Part shown: positions 18,001-26,593 of the stretch, one piece after another
Layout: each line of letters begins with the position of its first letter
Position numbering within the stretch: position 1 is the first letter of the stretch
Source: JACKFE01 sp050248735
Lineage (GTDB): Bacteria > Nitrospirota > Nitrospiria > Nitrospirales > UBA8639
Direction of reading: 5' to 3'
DNA: 64,000 bases
Assembly: GCA_050248735.1 (NCBI GenBank)
Contig: JBFWRU010000003.1
Location: 372,001 to 436,000 of the forward strand
Notes under the pieces: model-generated
Seen by the model: only the letters and a program-made list of their open reading frames with translations
Told to the model about the DNA's origin: nothing
Databases searched by the model: none
Position numbers and translations under genes: made by a program

Positions 18001-19002
18001 TACAGCGAGTTACACATCTCTCAGGACATTATGAGAATCTGGATCGACCACTACCTGCAAAGCCTCTCGAGCCAACAGCCGGTATCGTTTGAATATGCTC
18101 ACCCCTCAGCCCAAGGAACGCGTTGGGTTTCTGCCGTAGTCACCCCTGTTGTGTTTGGCACTTCTGCGACTTCCCAATGCGCCTATATCGCCCAAGATAT
18201 CACCGAGCGCAAAGTCATGGAAGACCAAATTCGCCAACATACGATTGAGCTGGAAGCTGAAGTGGAACGGCGGGCCAACCGAATCCAGGAGTTGGAACAG
18301 CGCCGCATGCAGGTGGAAAAACTCGCTGCCCTTTCTCAAGTTGCCGCCGGAGTGGCCCACGAGATTAATAATCCTCTGGCCAGCATTGCCCAATCGTTGA
18401 CGCTGTTGAAACGCGCAATTCCGCCGGATCACCCAAGATACAAATATACTCAAAAAATGCAGGATTGCATTGACCGCATGACCCACATTACCCGTCAACT
18501 GTATAGTTTGTATCGACCAACCACATCGCCAACAGATTCAGTTGAAGTGGAACAGGTCATCCAATCCGCTTTGGAAATCATGCGCCCCATCGCCCACAAA
18601 AAAGGCATTAGACTTCGATCCTCGCTGTCCGGCAACCCTAATCCGACCCAAGTGGGGATTGCTCCCGCCGATCTGATTCAGATACTCTGCAACCTCATTC
18701 AAAACGCGGTGGATGCATCAAGTCCTCCCTCTGACATTGATGTCTCCATCACACAAGATCATCAGTCCGTCACCATTTCGATTGCCGATCAGGGAATGGG
18801 CATAGCCCCCGAGGTTCTTTCCCGAATGTTCGATCCGTTTTATACGACCAAGTATGGCGATCAGGGCATTGGATTGGGACTGGGGTTAGCCATTTCCAAA
18901 AATATCATTGAATCTGCGAGCGGGCACTTGCAATGTTCCACCATTCAAGGAACGGGGACGACCTTCTCCATCATCCTACCGACCTCCATCGTCAAACAAT
19001 GA
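15079..19002 (+). CDS. Multi-PAS membrane sensor histidine kinase
   Basis: A 1307-residue kinase with a clear ribosome site (AGGTAGGGAACT). Residues 1-105 form a membrane module (FLIDLLTPLGSADGVLYIAAVLFSL, WNRGLALVAIWTTA) also seen at the start of the GAF protein at 22872. A PAS domain follows, then a collapsed PAS (ADSMVAKDQQGNTIGLVGVSRD joins the beginning and end of a PAS with no middle), then six more PAS/PAC units. A coiled coil leads to HisKA with His1094 (GVAHEINNPLASIAQSL), N-box NLIQNAVDA, DQGMGIAPE and GIGLGLGLAISK. Autophosphorylation, then transfer to a separate regulator; the REC protein encoded 81 bases downstream is the likely partner. Ligands of the PAS domains cannot be read from sequence. 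Confidence 0.93.
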   Translation: MTGTTQPLPAQKFCFILGLLIAGIFLIDLLTPLGSADGVLYIAAVLFSLRQRNSRLLFGVALGCSTLALAGYGLSPESGEWWMIIWNRGLALVAIWTTATMGNTYFHQVKTIGPRGATFQDFMNTMPCTCFTFDRQGIILSWNLAAERIYGFSHQEAIGAYSWDQIVTPETREATQQAIEAVFNGQTLYNRVWQDRNMKGEQGWRLGNLFPIFDEQGQILYGANVDVPTPKAAEGCLVTHHNLLQELTGAMADSMVAKDQQGNTIGLVGVSRDATDFKNSRRELILSELVFNASPDHISVVGRDYRYRRVNPTYERVHGKTKEELVGLSVADLLGKEVFTHQVQPLIDRCFQGEEVHYESWFTFQDGASRYMAVSYIPLLIPDKDSEEIVVIARDWTERKTAEEAVKASEQRLRTTLDAMTNFVGIGTVDGIILECNQAPLTLAGLQREDVIGKRFIDTYWLSYSPDVQEQIRTILHRVAQGEIVREDVRARMGENQYVTVDACYVPVKDSKGNVVQIVHSGIDVTARRNVEQALRESKQRLQAILDHSPNLIFMKDLAGRYLLVNKQFEQVFHLTQKSVLGFDDFHLFPPTQAAQFHTHDRMVFQTEETLQFEEKALHDDGVHTSLVQKFPLQDETGSTYAIGGIATDITDRKRAEECLRNSEERFRKYFESGLVGMAITTVNKTLLEVNDRMCAILGYSREELLGKDWSNLTHPDDLAEYRTFFNQLIEGDLDSFVIEKRYLRKDRSTIHANLYMNAVKNKTGSVEYITTMVQDLTVQKEAQLAIRAAEQLSLATMNALSAYICVLNDHGTIIMVNDGWKQFVKDNACNPDRVGVGDNYFSFFSHITKESISDTAQTVPHILEVLEGKKKEFSFEFPSCHSPTTQRWFACRVTRFLGPGSLRVVVAHQDITERRHMENALRSSESTLKTFFDSAPMMMGVVEISSHDVRHLSDNKATARFYGQVEGGVTGKWYSELHISQDIMRIWIDHYLQSLSSQQPVSFEYAHPSAQGTRWVSAVVTPVVFGTSATSQCAYIAQDITERKVMEDQIRQHTIELEAEVERRANRIQELEQRRMQVEKLAALSQVAAGVAHEINNPLASIAQSLTLLKRAIPPDHPRYKYTQKMQDCIDRMTHITRQLYSLYRPTTSPTDSVEVEQVIQSALEIMRPIAHKKGIRLRSSLSGNPNPTQVGIAPADLIQILCNLIQNAVDASSPPSDIDVSITQDHQSVTISIADQGMGIAPEVLSRMFDPFYTTKYGDQGIGLGLGLAISKNIIESASGHLQCSTIQGTGTTFSIILPTSIVKQ

Positions 19003-19083
19003 CCCCCTCTATGGAGCATGCATTTCAAGATGATGAGCCTTCGTTCCCCTATTGATCACTTTTTTCGCTAAGGGAGTTTCTGT

Positions 19084-19866
19084 ATGACACCGACACTTGG
19101 CAACATCCTTCTCGCCGACGATGAGGAAACGTTTTTGGAGGCAACCTCCGATTTATTCCAAGAGGAAGGATTTGACTGTCATACGGTTCGCAATGCCGAA
19201 GAACTCGGACGGGTCCTTCATGGTGCCTGGGATTTTGATGTCTTGATCACCGATCTCAATATGCCGGGCAATCGAGTCATGGAGCTGGTGAGTGAAGTCC
19301 GCTCCCAAACACAACATTTACCCGTCATCGTCGTAACGGGTTATCCTTCTCTTCCTACGGCGGTGGAATCCGTCCGGTTGCATGTGCTGGAATATTTCAT
19401 TAAGCCGGTGGAATTTTCCACCCTGTTGTCAGCCGTCAAAAAGGGCATCCAACATAAAGAAGTCCTGCGTGCGGTTAAACGGGCTCAAAAAGACGTGGCC
19501 AACCGGGCAGAACGGTTGGCGGCTCTTGAAGAAGCCCTCCAGTCGTATAGCACCTCCCTTTCCGATCCCATGGTGAAGCAAACCCTGTTAAGTGACCCCG
19601 AGATCAATGAATTGAAAATCCAAATTGAGGGCCTGTCGCATGTTGTAGAACAGGGAAAAGAGGGCAGGGCCTTCCGAGCAAGCCCCTCTCCGGCCGATTA
19701 TTTCCGCCTGCGAGAATCGATTTACGACACCATCCAGGTCCTCCAAAAGACCAAAAGCGCCTTCCGCTCCAAAGATCTGGCTTCTCTCCGCAAGCGCTTA
19801 GAGGATGCCTTACGGGAGACCGCAGAGTCTCTCAAGTCCTCTCCCCCGTCAACCGATGAAAAATAA
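19084..19866 (+). CDS. Response regulator with receiver and coiled-coil C-terminus
   Basis: A 260-residue protein with an N-terminal receiver: acidic pair in ILLADDEETF, phospho-acceptor Asp in LITDLNMPG, Thr in VIVVTGYPS, Lys in YFIKPVEF. The remaining 130 residues are mostly helical and charged with no DNA-binding or enzyme motif recognised. It follows the multi-PAS kinase on the same strand with a good ribosome site (AAGGGAG, 19071-19077), so the two probably form a two-component pair. Output is likely by protein-protein contact. Confidence 0.88.
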   Translation: MTPTLGNILLADDEETFLEATSDLFQEEGFDCHTVRNAEELGRVLHGAWDFDVLITDLNMPGNRVMELVSEVRSQTQHLPVIVVTGYPSLPTAVESVRLHVLEYFIKPVEFSTLLSAVKKGIQHKEVLRAVKRAQKDVANRAERLAALEEALQSYSTSLSDPMVKQTLLSDPEINELKIQIEGLSHVVEQGKEGRAFRASPSPADYFRLRESIYDTIQVLQKTKSAFRSKDLASLRKRLEDALRETAESLKSSPPSTDEK

Positions 19867-20103
19867 GGCATAGAAGACCAGGATTCCCAAAATGTTTCTG
19901 TACCGTCCTTCTTAATCCTAGGACTGTATGCTTCTGGTAAATTCCTGCACGCCTGCCAAGTCAATACTTTAGTTGATTGACGGATTGGGTACGGGAACAG
20001 AACCTCCATAATCTCATGGACCTTGCCTGCCAACAGGACGTTCGTTCCTATTTGACGTCTGCGTGGTTTCGACCTCATTTTTCTCAGGAAGGACTCAAGA
20101 TTC

Positions 20104-20451
20104 ATGGTTATTGATACAGTTGACCAGGCAAACGGAACCATCGTGCTCTCACTTAGGGGACGTTATGATTTTCAGTCCAGGCATGCCTACCAAAGCGCTC
20201 TGGACCAGGCGTTTCAAGCCACCCCCAAATTGGTCATTTTGGACTTTAGCCATGTCACGTATATAGACAGTGCAGGACTGGGGCTCTTGGCGCTATCTCA
20301 TAAGAAATTTTTCGAGCACGCCATGTGTTTATCCATCGCGGGGCCCCGGAAACTAGTCAAACAAATTCTCAATCTGGCAAATATGGGGGAAATTTTTCCT
20401 ATTTGCGATTCGGTGACCGCCGCCACCCAGGCCACAGCTTCTCGGCAGTAA
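20104..20451 (+). CDS. STAS-domain anti-sigma-factor antagonist-like protein
   Basis: A 115-residue single STAS domain: TIVLSLRGRYDFQSR, then LVILDFSHVTYIDSAGLGLL, where the Ser in DSAGL is the usual site phosphorylated by an anti-sigma kinase. Small STAS proteins switch partners with serine kinases or anti-sigma factors. No RsbW-type kinase is next to it. AAGGA lies 10 bases before the ATG. Its place between a response regulator and an HD-GYP gene suggests a link to that signalling block. Confidence 0.88.
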   Translation: MVIDTVDQANGTIVLSLRGRYDFQSRHAYQSALDQAFQATPKLVILDFSHVTYIDSAGLGLLALSHKKFFEHAMCLSIAGPRKLVKQILNLANMGEIFPICDSVTAATQATASRQ

Positions 20452-20658
20452 TCGATCGCCAATATTTTTGGGCCTTCATTTGCATCAACAGAGGTGGCTT
20501 TCGCCCTGCTCCAATCAAGCAAAGTTCTTTGCCATATATTTCGTCACATTGCTTAATTTCATCCCTGAATTCTCCGATGAGGAGAAGCAAACCCGTGAGC
20601 TTCCGTTTTGGATTATGACATGACCCCCGATCAAAGCCGGTGCCGTAACTAAACTCTC

Positions 20659-22116
20659 ATGGGTAACGAGGATGCCAACCACTCTCAAGGCCGACGTTCA
20701 AAGGACGAATCACACGTGGCGTTTGTACCCATAAAACCTGAAGTCCTTCAAATCGGCTTATATATCAAAATAGAAGGTTCGTGGTTTAGCCATCCCTTTC
20801 CAACCAATTCATTTAAAATCAAAACCACGAAAGAGTTGGAAACCCTTAGAGGATTAACCAAAGTCAAACTCTTTTTTGATCCGGAGCGATCCGACCCGGA
20901 GGAAATGTGGTTAGACGGGAAGAATCATGCTCCCCCGGGAAACCCGGATATCATGAAAGATTCGCCACCGCCAAGTGCTGCGGAGACTGCGAAGTCTTCC
21001 GAGGACGGTCCATCCGAGACGGGGGCTTCCCCAAGTGACCTTGAAGATCTTTCAGAGGATCCCATTTCACGGAAAATGGCACAGCACGAAGCCTTTCAGG
21101 CCTATCAGTCTCACCTGCAACACGTCACTCATCAATTCCAGGCAGTGGTGAAAGAAGGCAAGCAAATGATTCAGGATGCGGTATCTGGCCGTGCCAGGGG
21201 AGTCCGCACCGCCCAGAAAATTATCGAGAATCTCTTTGAAATTCTTGGTGAACAGGAGCAATCACGCGCGCTCTTGAACCTTATGGGATCAGACGATGTC
21301 AACGAGGAGTTTTTTCTTCATGCCTTCAATGTCTGCTCCTTGTCTCTCATGATTGCCAATGATCTGGAACTGAAGCAAGAGGAAAAAGAACGACTGGCGC
21401 TAGGAGCCCTATTTCACGATATCGGCGAGTTGAAATTTCCGGCCGAGAAATTATTGCAAAGGGGAGCAATGGGGCTGGTGGAGTTGAAAGCCTTTCTCAG
21501 TAGCCATCCCAAATATGGGGTGGAAGTCGTTGAAAAACTACCCAATTTCCATTATGACGCGGTGGATATTGTTCGCCAACACCATGAACGACTGAATGGT
21601 TCAGGGTATCCCTCAGGGAAAAAGGGTGACCAACTCAGCAAGTTGGCTAAAATTGTCATGGTCGCTGATGAGTATGACGAGTTGTGTCACCATCCCGATC
21701 CGAGCCGATCGATGGCGCCTCCGGATGCATTATCCTATCTCTATGTGAAATGTCGTCACACCCTCTGGCAAGATGCCGTGGTGGCGTTGATTCGCCAATT
21801 AGGGGTCTATCCTCCGGGATCCTTGGTGCAATTGAACAATCAGAAAATTGGGATTGTCACCAGTGTGAACTTTAAACAGAGGTTGAGACCGATCATTCTG
21901 GTTTATGATGACCAGGGCTCTCCGGATGAGCCCATTGTCCTCAACCTGGCAGAAGAGGATGACTCGCTCTCCATTGTCACCTCCATTCGACCCATGGACC
22001 TTTCCCAGAAAATACGGGGATGCCTCAATCCTCGAAAGATCATTAGTTATTTCCCGTCCTCAACCACCACGGAATTAAACGTGGAAAACTTCGCCAGGCC
22101 AGTCCACTCCGGATAA
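20659..22116 (+). CDS. HD-GYP domain protein with DUF3391-like N-terminus
   Basis: A 485-residue cytoplasmic protein. The N-terminal 80 residues (VPIKPEVLQIGLYIKIEGSW, HPFPTNSFKIKT) match the DUF3391-like domain that precedes many HD-GYP proteins, followed by a Ser/Pro/Glu linker. The HD-GYP domain has H253-D254 (LFHDIGE, Glu replacing the common Lys), HHERLNGSGYP (near 310-318) and VADEYDEL, and a C-terminal extension (PGSLVQLNNQKIGIVTSVN). Probably a c-di-GMP phosphodiesterase, the second in this block. No clear Shine-Dalgarno is seen at the ATG. Confidence 0.88.
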   Translation: MGNEDANHSQGRRSKDESHVAFVPIKPEVLQIGLYIKIEGSWFSHPFPTNSFKIKTTKELETLRGLTKVKLFFDPERSDPEEMWLDGKNHAPPGNPDIMKDSPPPSAAETAKSSEDGPSETGASPSDLEDLSEDPISRKMAQHEAFQAYQSHLQHVTHQFQAVVKEGKQMIQDAVSGRARGVRTAQKIIENLFEILGEQEQSRALLNLMGSDDVNEEFFLHAFNVCSLSLMIANDLELKQEEKERLALGALFHDIGELKFPAEKLLQRGAMGLVELKAFLSSHPKYGVEVVEKLPNFHYDAVDIVRQHHERLNGSGYPSGKKGDQLSKLAKIVMVADEYDELCHHPDPSRSMAPPDALSYLYVKCRHTLWQDAVVALIRQLGVYPPGSLVQLNNQKIGIVTSVNFKQRLRPIILVYDDQGSPDEPIVLNLAEEDDSLSIVTSIRPMDLSQKIRGCLNPRKIISYFPSSTTTELNVENFARPVHSG

Positions 22117-22229
22117 GACATAGGGCTCTCCTCTGTCTTGAATACGGCCATGACACCCACTTCAGCTTCGACCACCGGCTGGCTGGTGGGAGGGGTAAAT
22201 TTCCCGCTATCATCGCTCCGACTATCTCC

Positions 22230-22604
22230 TCAGGATCCTTCAGATCCGGATTGGCCACATATTCTTCGAATCAACTTTTTCCAGAGACTAGGCTGTTCAG
22301 GTGGTGGAGACGGGTCTGGATAATCTACCCAGACTTCCTGGCTTCCTAAATAACGTTCTCCGACAAACAATCGCTGATGACGCAATTGGGAATAACCGCG
22401 CCTTTGCAGTTCCTGAATAAGCTCACGTAAAGCCTGTTCTTCGGTAGGAACAGGACCAATAACCACATGGAAGGTCTCATACTGCAGATCCAGTCGCACC
22501 CCTTCCGGAGAGCCCGTCACCGGAGCTTGCCGGTTGAATCCCCGTTCCCGATCATCTAAGCCGGCAATTTGGTAAATGCTGGAAGGCATGCGATTCGGAT
22601 TCAT
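22230..22604 (-). CDS. Small hypothetical protein with a SPOR-like segment
   Basis: A 124-residue product from ATG 22604; a TTG six bases upstream sits better relative to a GAGGGA and is a real alternative. The segment FHVVIGPVPTEEQALRELIQ followed by ELQRRGYS resembles the strand-helix pattern of SPOR domains, which bind denuded peptidoglycan, but the match is only suggestive and no signal peptide is visible. The C-terminus is Pro-rich then basic. It is convergent with the HD-GYP gene and divergent from the GAF gene. Function not recognised. Confidence 0.5.
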   Translation of the reverse strand: MNPNRMPSSIYQIAGLDDRERGFNRQAPVTGSPEGVRLDLQYETFHVVIGPVPTEEQALRELIQELQRRGYSQLRHQRLFVGERYLGSQEVWVDYPDPSPPPEQPSLWKKLIRRICGQSGSEGS

Positions 22605-22871
22605 AAGCAAATAGGTCCCTCAACCTCCATTCCCAGACTTCACATAGTATATTACCCCATGTCAACCTGGTGCATCAGGGCCTGTGCATACCATCTATCC
22701 GGTTTACAGAAATGAGGAATCACCCTCACAACAGGTTACGGAACTGCAGAAAAGGAGACCGAGCTTGCCAAGCCGACAATCCATCTCTTATGTTTTCTGA
22801 AATGTCCCTGGCCTCTGACGATAAAGAGAGCAAAAGGCCCCTACGATTCCTGCAGATTCAATCTCTCGACA

Positions 22872-24593
22872 ATGCCTAGCTCCCTAACTCTTAGCAAAAA
22901 TATCAACCTGCCGCAAAAAAACCGCGGGCAAATTCTTGCCCTCGCCTTGTTGGTATCGACGGTCATCTTCGTACTGGACTTGTTTTTGCCCTTGGGGATT
23001 GCGGAAGCCGTGCCATATGTCGCGGTCGTCCTCATTGCGCTTCGCTCTCCCGACAAGAACGATCCCTTGCGTCTGGCAGGCTTGTGTACGATTTTGACGA
23101 TCGTGGGCTTTGGGGTATCCCCACCCGGAACCGAGGCATGGATCGGCATCACCAATCGTTCTATTGCCCTGTTTGCCATTTGGTCCACCGCACTCCTCGC
23201 CATGCAGGTCAAAGAAGCCGACGAGGCCACGAAGGAACAAAGTTCCATGTTGACCGGCATTCTGTCCAATATGCCCGCGGTGGGGTTTCGGATTGACAAG
23301 GACGGCGTCATGCATGAATCGATGGGCCGCGGGTTGGCTCGATTTGGCATCAAAGACTTTACGGCCATTGGACGAATTCCCCTTGAACCCCCGGATTCCG
23401 TCATGCAGCAAGTCAAAAACGGCACAGTCACGCATGCCGCCTTTTACGAGAGCAGCGGTATCTTACAAGGCAAACCCTGGTGGTTTTTGAATTGCCTGTG
23501 CAAATTGGAAAATGGCAAACCGGATTTAATCGGGTTTGGCATTGACATTACGGACCGGAAACGGGCAGAACGACGTCTGGCCATGCATGATGCCGTATCG
23601 GCCGTCCTAACCACGGCACCCGTCATCACCGAGGCCTATCCTCAAATACTCCAAGCCATTTGTGACACCCTGCAATGGAACGTGGGGATCCTATGGCGTA
23701 TGAATTATCAACGCCAGGCACTGGGAGCCGCCGCTATTTGGCCACCGTACTCCTCGCAAGCCCAATGGATGTCCTCTCAGACCCCAGTCTGGACACTGAA
23801 ACCCGAGGTTGGGCTAGCGGGACAGGCATGGGACATCCGAAAACCGGTTTGGATCAAAGATCTGGCGGAATATCCCAAAGACCCGCGTCACCAGACGGCC
23901 CTGGACATGGGACTTCACGCGGGGTTTGCGATTCCCGTATGTCTGGCCGGAAATACCCGAGCAGTTCTGGAATTTTTCTCTCCATTTCCCGAGGAAGCCG
24001 ACGAAACCTTGTTACAAATGCTTTCCAATATTGGATTTCAAATCGGCCAATTTATCGAACGGGAGCACAAAGAACGCCGGTTAGCCACCCATCACAGCCT
24101 GGCGAATGTCCTGGCGGAATCACCCGACTTGAATCACGCCGCCCTCCTGATTCTGGAAGCCATATGTGACAATTTGGGGTGGGATCTGGGAGCCATTTGG
24201 ATCAAGGGCCCTGGGGAGACAGTCTTGCGTTGTATTAACATCTGGCATTCCCCACACTTACATCTGGAAGCCTTTCGACAAGCCTCACAGGAAAGTACGT
24301 TCGCACGGGGCGTGGGGCTACCGGGCCGTGTATGGAAAAGTGGGGAACCGTCGTGGATTACCGACGTGGTGTCTGATCCAAATTTTCCGCGTGCTTCCGC
24401 TGCCGCGGAAGAGGGTCTGCATACGGGATTTGCCTTTCCGATTAAATCCGGCCTTGAGATTCTTGGAGTCATCGAATTTTTCCACCGGGATATTCAAAAG
24501 CCCGATAAAGAATTGTTGTCCATGTTTGCATCCATTGGTCTTCAAATTGGCCAATTTATCCAGCGAACCACTCTCTCGTCCTCACGTGACTGA
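22872..24593 (+). CDS. Membrane sensor protein: membrane module, PAS, GAF, GAF, no output domain
   Basis: A 573-residue protein. The first 110 residues form the same membrane module as the multi-PAS kinase (FVLDLFLPLGIAEAVPYVAV, TNRSIALFAIWSTALLAM). A PAS/PAC unit follows (ILSNMPAVGFRIDKDGVM, GFGIDITDRKRAERRL), then two related GAF domains (ICDTLQWNVGILWRMN and ICDNLGWDLGAIWIKG, each with GLAGQAWD- or GLPGRVWK-type and IGQFI endings). The protein stops after the second GAF with no kinase, cyclase or HTH. It is either a sensor partner for a separate enzyme or a kinase that lost its C-terminus; the bases after the stop show no kinase remnant. Confidence 0.85.
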   Translation: MPSSLTLSKNINLPQKNRGQILALALLVSTVIFVLDLFLPLGIAEAVPYVAVVLIALRSPDKNDPLRLAGLCTILTIVGFGVSPPGTEAWIGITNRSIALFAIWSTALLAMQVKEADEATKEQSSMLTGILSNMPAVGFRIDKDGVMHESMGRGLARFGIKDFTAIGRIPLEPPDSVMQQVKNGTVTHAAFYESSGILQGKPWWFLNCLCKLENGKPDLIGFGIDITDRKRAERRLAMHDAVSAVLTTAPVITEAYPQILQAICDTLQWNVGILWRMNYQRQALGAAAIWPPYSSQAQWMSSQTPVWTLKPEVGLAGQAWDIRKPVWIKDLAEYPKDPRHQTALDMGLHAGFAIPVCLAGNTRAVLEFFSPFPEEADETLLQMLSNIGFQIGQFIEREHKERRLATHHSLANVLAESPDLNHAALLILEAICDNLGWDLGAIWIKGPGETVLRCINIWHSPHLHLEAFRQASQESTFARGVGLPGRVWKSGEPSWITDVVSDPNFPRASAAAEEGLHTGFAFPIKSGLEILGVIEFFHRDIQKPDKELLSMFASIGLQIGQFIQRTTLSSSRD

Positions 24594-24707
24594 TTCCTAT
24601 ACCCAACTGAATAATCCCATCCTATCTGAGGGAAGAGGAGTTAACCCAACCCAGTTCAATCGGGTATTCTCAAAAAAGTTTTACCCGACCATGTGCGGTA
24701 CGAACCG

Positions 24708-26423
24708 ATGACTCCCACTCACCCAGCCTTCTCATGGATCCATGGACTCCACTTTCAGAATCTTCGAGGAGATTTTTATGGTGGGCTCGTGGCCGCCGTG
24801 GTGGCGCTGCCTCTGGCCTTGGCCTTCGGAGTGACCTCAGGATTGGGAGCCATTGCCGGTCTCTACGGCGCCATTTTCGTAGGATTTTTTGCCGCCCTCT
24901 TCGGCGGAACCCCCGCTCAGGCGTCTGGCCCCACCGGCCCCATGACCGTGGTCATGGCTGCCATCATTTTGAAATTTTCCGATGAGCCGGCATTGGCTTT
25001 CACTGCGGTTATTTTAGGAGGGATCTTTCAAATCGTATTCGGAGTCCTGGGGTTTGGGCGTTATATCACCTTAGTGCCCTATCCGGTGATTTCGGGCTTC
25101 ATGAGCGGCATCGGCGGAATCATTCTCATTTTGCAGGTCGCTCCGTTTCTGGGGCTGGAAGCCCACCCGAAGGTAATGGACAATCTAAGGGCCATGCCTG
25201 ACTATTTGGCAACCTTCTCATGGCCTGCGGTCCTGATTGGGACTCTGACATTGGTGATCGTCTATCTAACCCCCGCCGCCATCGGAAAACGCCTTCCACC
25301 TGTGTTATTAGCACTCATTGTTGGAACGATAGTGGGAAATGCCTTTTTCCCCTCTCTCCCCATAATCGGAGAAATTCCGACAGGCTTTCCCACACCCATT
25401 TGGCCGGCTATGCATACCAATGCACTGTTACTCATGGTCGAAGACGCCCTTGTTCTGGCGTTACTCGGAACCATTGACACCTTATTAACCTCACTGGTGT
25501 GCGACAATATGACGCGCACCCAGCATGACTCGAACCGGGAATTGATCGGGCAAGGTGTCGGAAATATGATATCCGGGTTTTTTGGAGGCATTCCGGGAGC
25601 CGGAGCCACGATGCGGTCGGTCGCGAACATTCGGACCGGAGGCCGGACACCTCTTTCCGGCATGTTTATGGCGGTCCTCCTTCTGGGAACATTGCTGGGA
25701 CTTGGTCCGTTAGCGGAACAAATTCCCTTGGCGGTCCTGGCCGGTCTCCTGATTAAAGTCGGCTTCGATATTATCGATTGGCGGTTCCTCAAACATTTGG
25801 TGCAAGCCCCGCGGACGGAAGTTCTGGTTATGTTCGTCGTGTTACTCGTCACCATTTTGGTCGATTTGATTACCGCGGTCGGGATCGGAGTGGTCTTGGC
25901 CAGCGTCATGTTCGTGAAACGCATGGCCGACCTGGAACTGGAAAGTCTCCGTGTCATTACGGGTTCCACGGAAGAAACGCCATTGTCGCTTGAAGAGCAA
26001 CGCATCATGAACCGAAACCCGGATCGCCTCATTATGATTCACGTAAACGGGCCTATGAGCTTCGGATCGGCCAAAGACATGATCCGTCGCCTGGAATCCA
26101 TCAAAGGCTTCAATCATTTCTCCTGCGTGGTACTGGACTTGACGGCGGTGCCCAACATTGACGGCACAGCCGCCCTGGCCATTGAAGATATGTTAGTGAT
26201 GGTCAAAGACTATGGCCAACATTTATTCTTTGTAGGAATGCGGCCGGACGTCGCGAGAGTGCTCAATGGATTAGGCGTGCTGGACAAAGTCCAACCAGGC
26301 CATCGGTACGCCCTTCGCCTGGATGGGTTACGCCATGCCGCACGGCTTTGCGGTTCCACGCACCCTTCTGATATCTCACCGGGGGAGTCTCTCTCCTCCG
26401 CAGACCACGGAAGTCACGCGTGA
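24708..26423 (+). CDS. SulP-family anion permease with STAS domain (candidate bicarbonate transporter 1)
   Basis: The ATG at 24708 (571 residues) is chosen; an in-frame GTG at 24693 would add five residues. It shows the SulP membrane core: GLVAAVVALPLALAFGVTSG, AQASGPTGPMTVVMAAI, GRYITLVPYPVISGFMSGIG, DTLLTSLVCDNMTRTQHDSN, ending in a C-terminal STAS domain (VVLDLTAVPNIDGTAALAIE). SulP proteins carry sulphate, bicarbonate or other anions. The BicA branch is Na+/HCO3-, and the NhaB Na+/H+ antiporter encoded next could restore the sodium gradient. Bicarbonate is inferred from that and from the dabA region nearby; sulphate is not excluded. A second, diverged SulP/NhaB pair lies at 52.7-56.2 kb. 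Confidence 0.92.
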   Translation: MTPTHPAFSWIHGLHFQNLRGDFYGGLVAAVVALPLALAFGVTSGLGAIAGLYGAIFVGFFAALFGGTPAQASGPTGPMTVVMAAIILKFSDEPALAFTAVILGGIFQIVFGVLGFGRYITLVPYPVISGFMSGIGGIILILQVAPFLGLEAHPKVMDNLRAMPDYLATFSWPAVLIGTLTLVIVYLTPAAIGKRLPPVLLALIVGTIVGNAFFPSLPIIGEIPTGFPTPIWPAMHTNALLLMVEDALVLALLGTIDTLLTSLVCDNMTRTQHDSNRELIGQGVGNMISGFFGGIPGAGATMRSVANIRTGGRTPLSGMFMAVLLLGTLLGLGPLAEQIPLAVLAGLLIKVGFDIIDWRFLKHLVQAPRTEVLVMFVVLLVTILVDLITAVGIGVVLASVMFVKRMADLELESLRVITGSTEETPLSLEEQRIMNRNPDRLIMIHVNGPMSFGSAKDMIRRLESIKGFNHFSCVVLDLTAVPNIDGTAALAIEDMLVMVKDYGQHLFFVGMRPDVARVLNGLGVLDKVQPGHRYALRLDGLRHAARLCGSTHPSDISPGESLSSADHGSHA

Positions 26424-26474
26424 GGAATCTGCTAAGGAAGAAAGCAGAATGCGTAGGTCCGGGCTCATTCGATA

Positions 26475-26529
26475 GGTCGACTCCTTCACCGGTATGCTAC
26501 CTGGGTCGTTCGTTCGACCCTCGTCGACC
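26475..26529 (+). repeat. Nested inverted repeat between sulP and nhaB
   Basis: An outer perfect 7-bp stem GGTCGAC (26475-26481) / GTCGACC (26523-26529) encloses an inner perfect 6-bp stem GGGTCG / CGACCC (26503-26520, loop ttcgtt). There is no T tract, so it is not a typical terminator. It may be an mRNA processing or stability structure between the two genes, or an operator. Confidence 0.5.
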
Positions 26530-26593
26530 AATCGCTTCCGCCCCAAGGAATCCGCCTTTCTGAATGCTCATTTCTCACTGATCAAGGACTATT

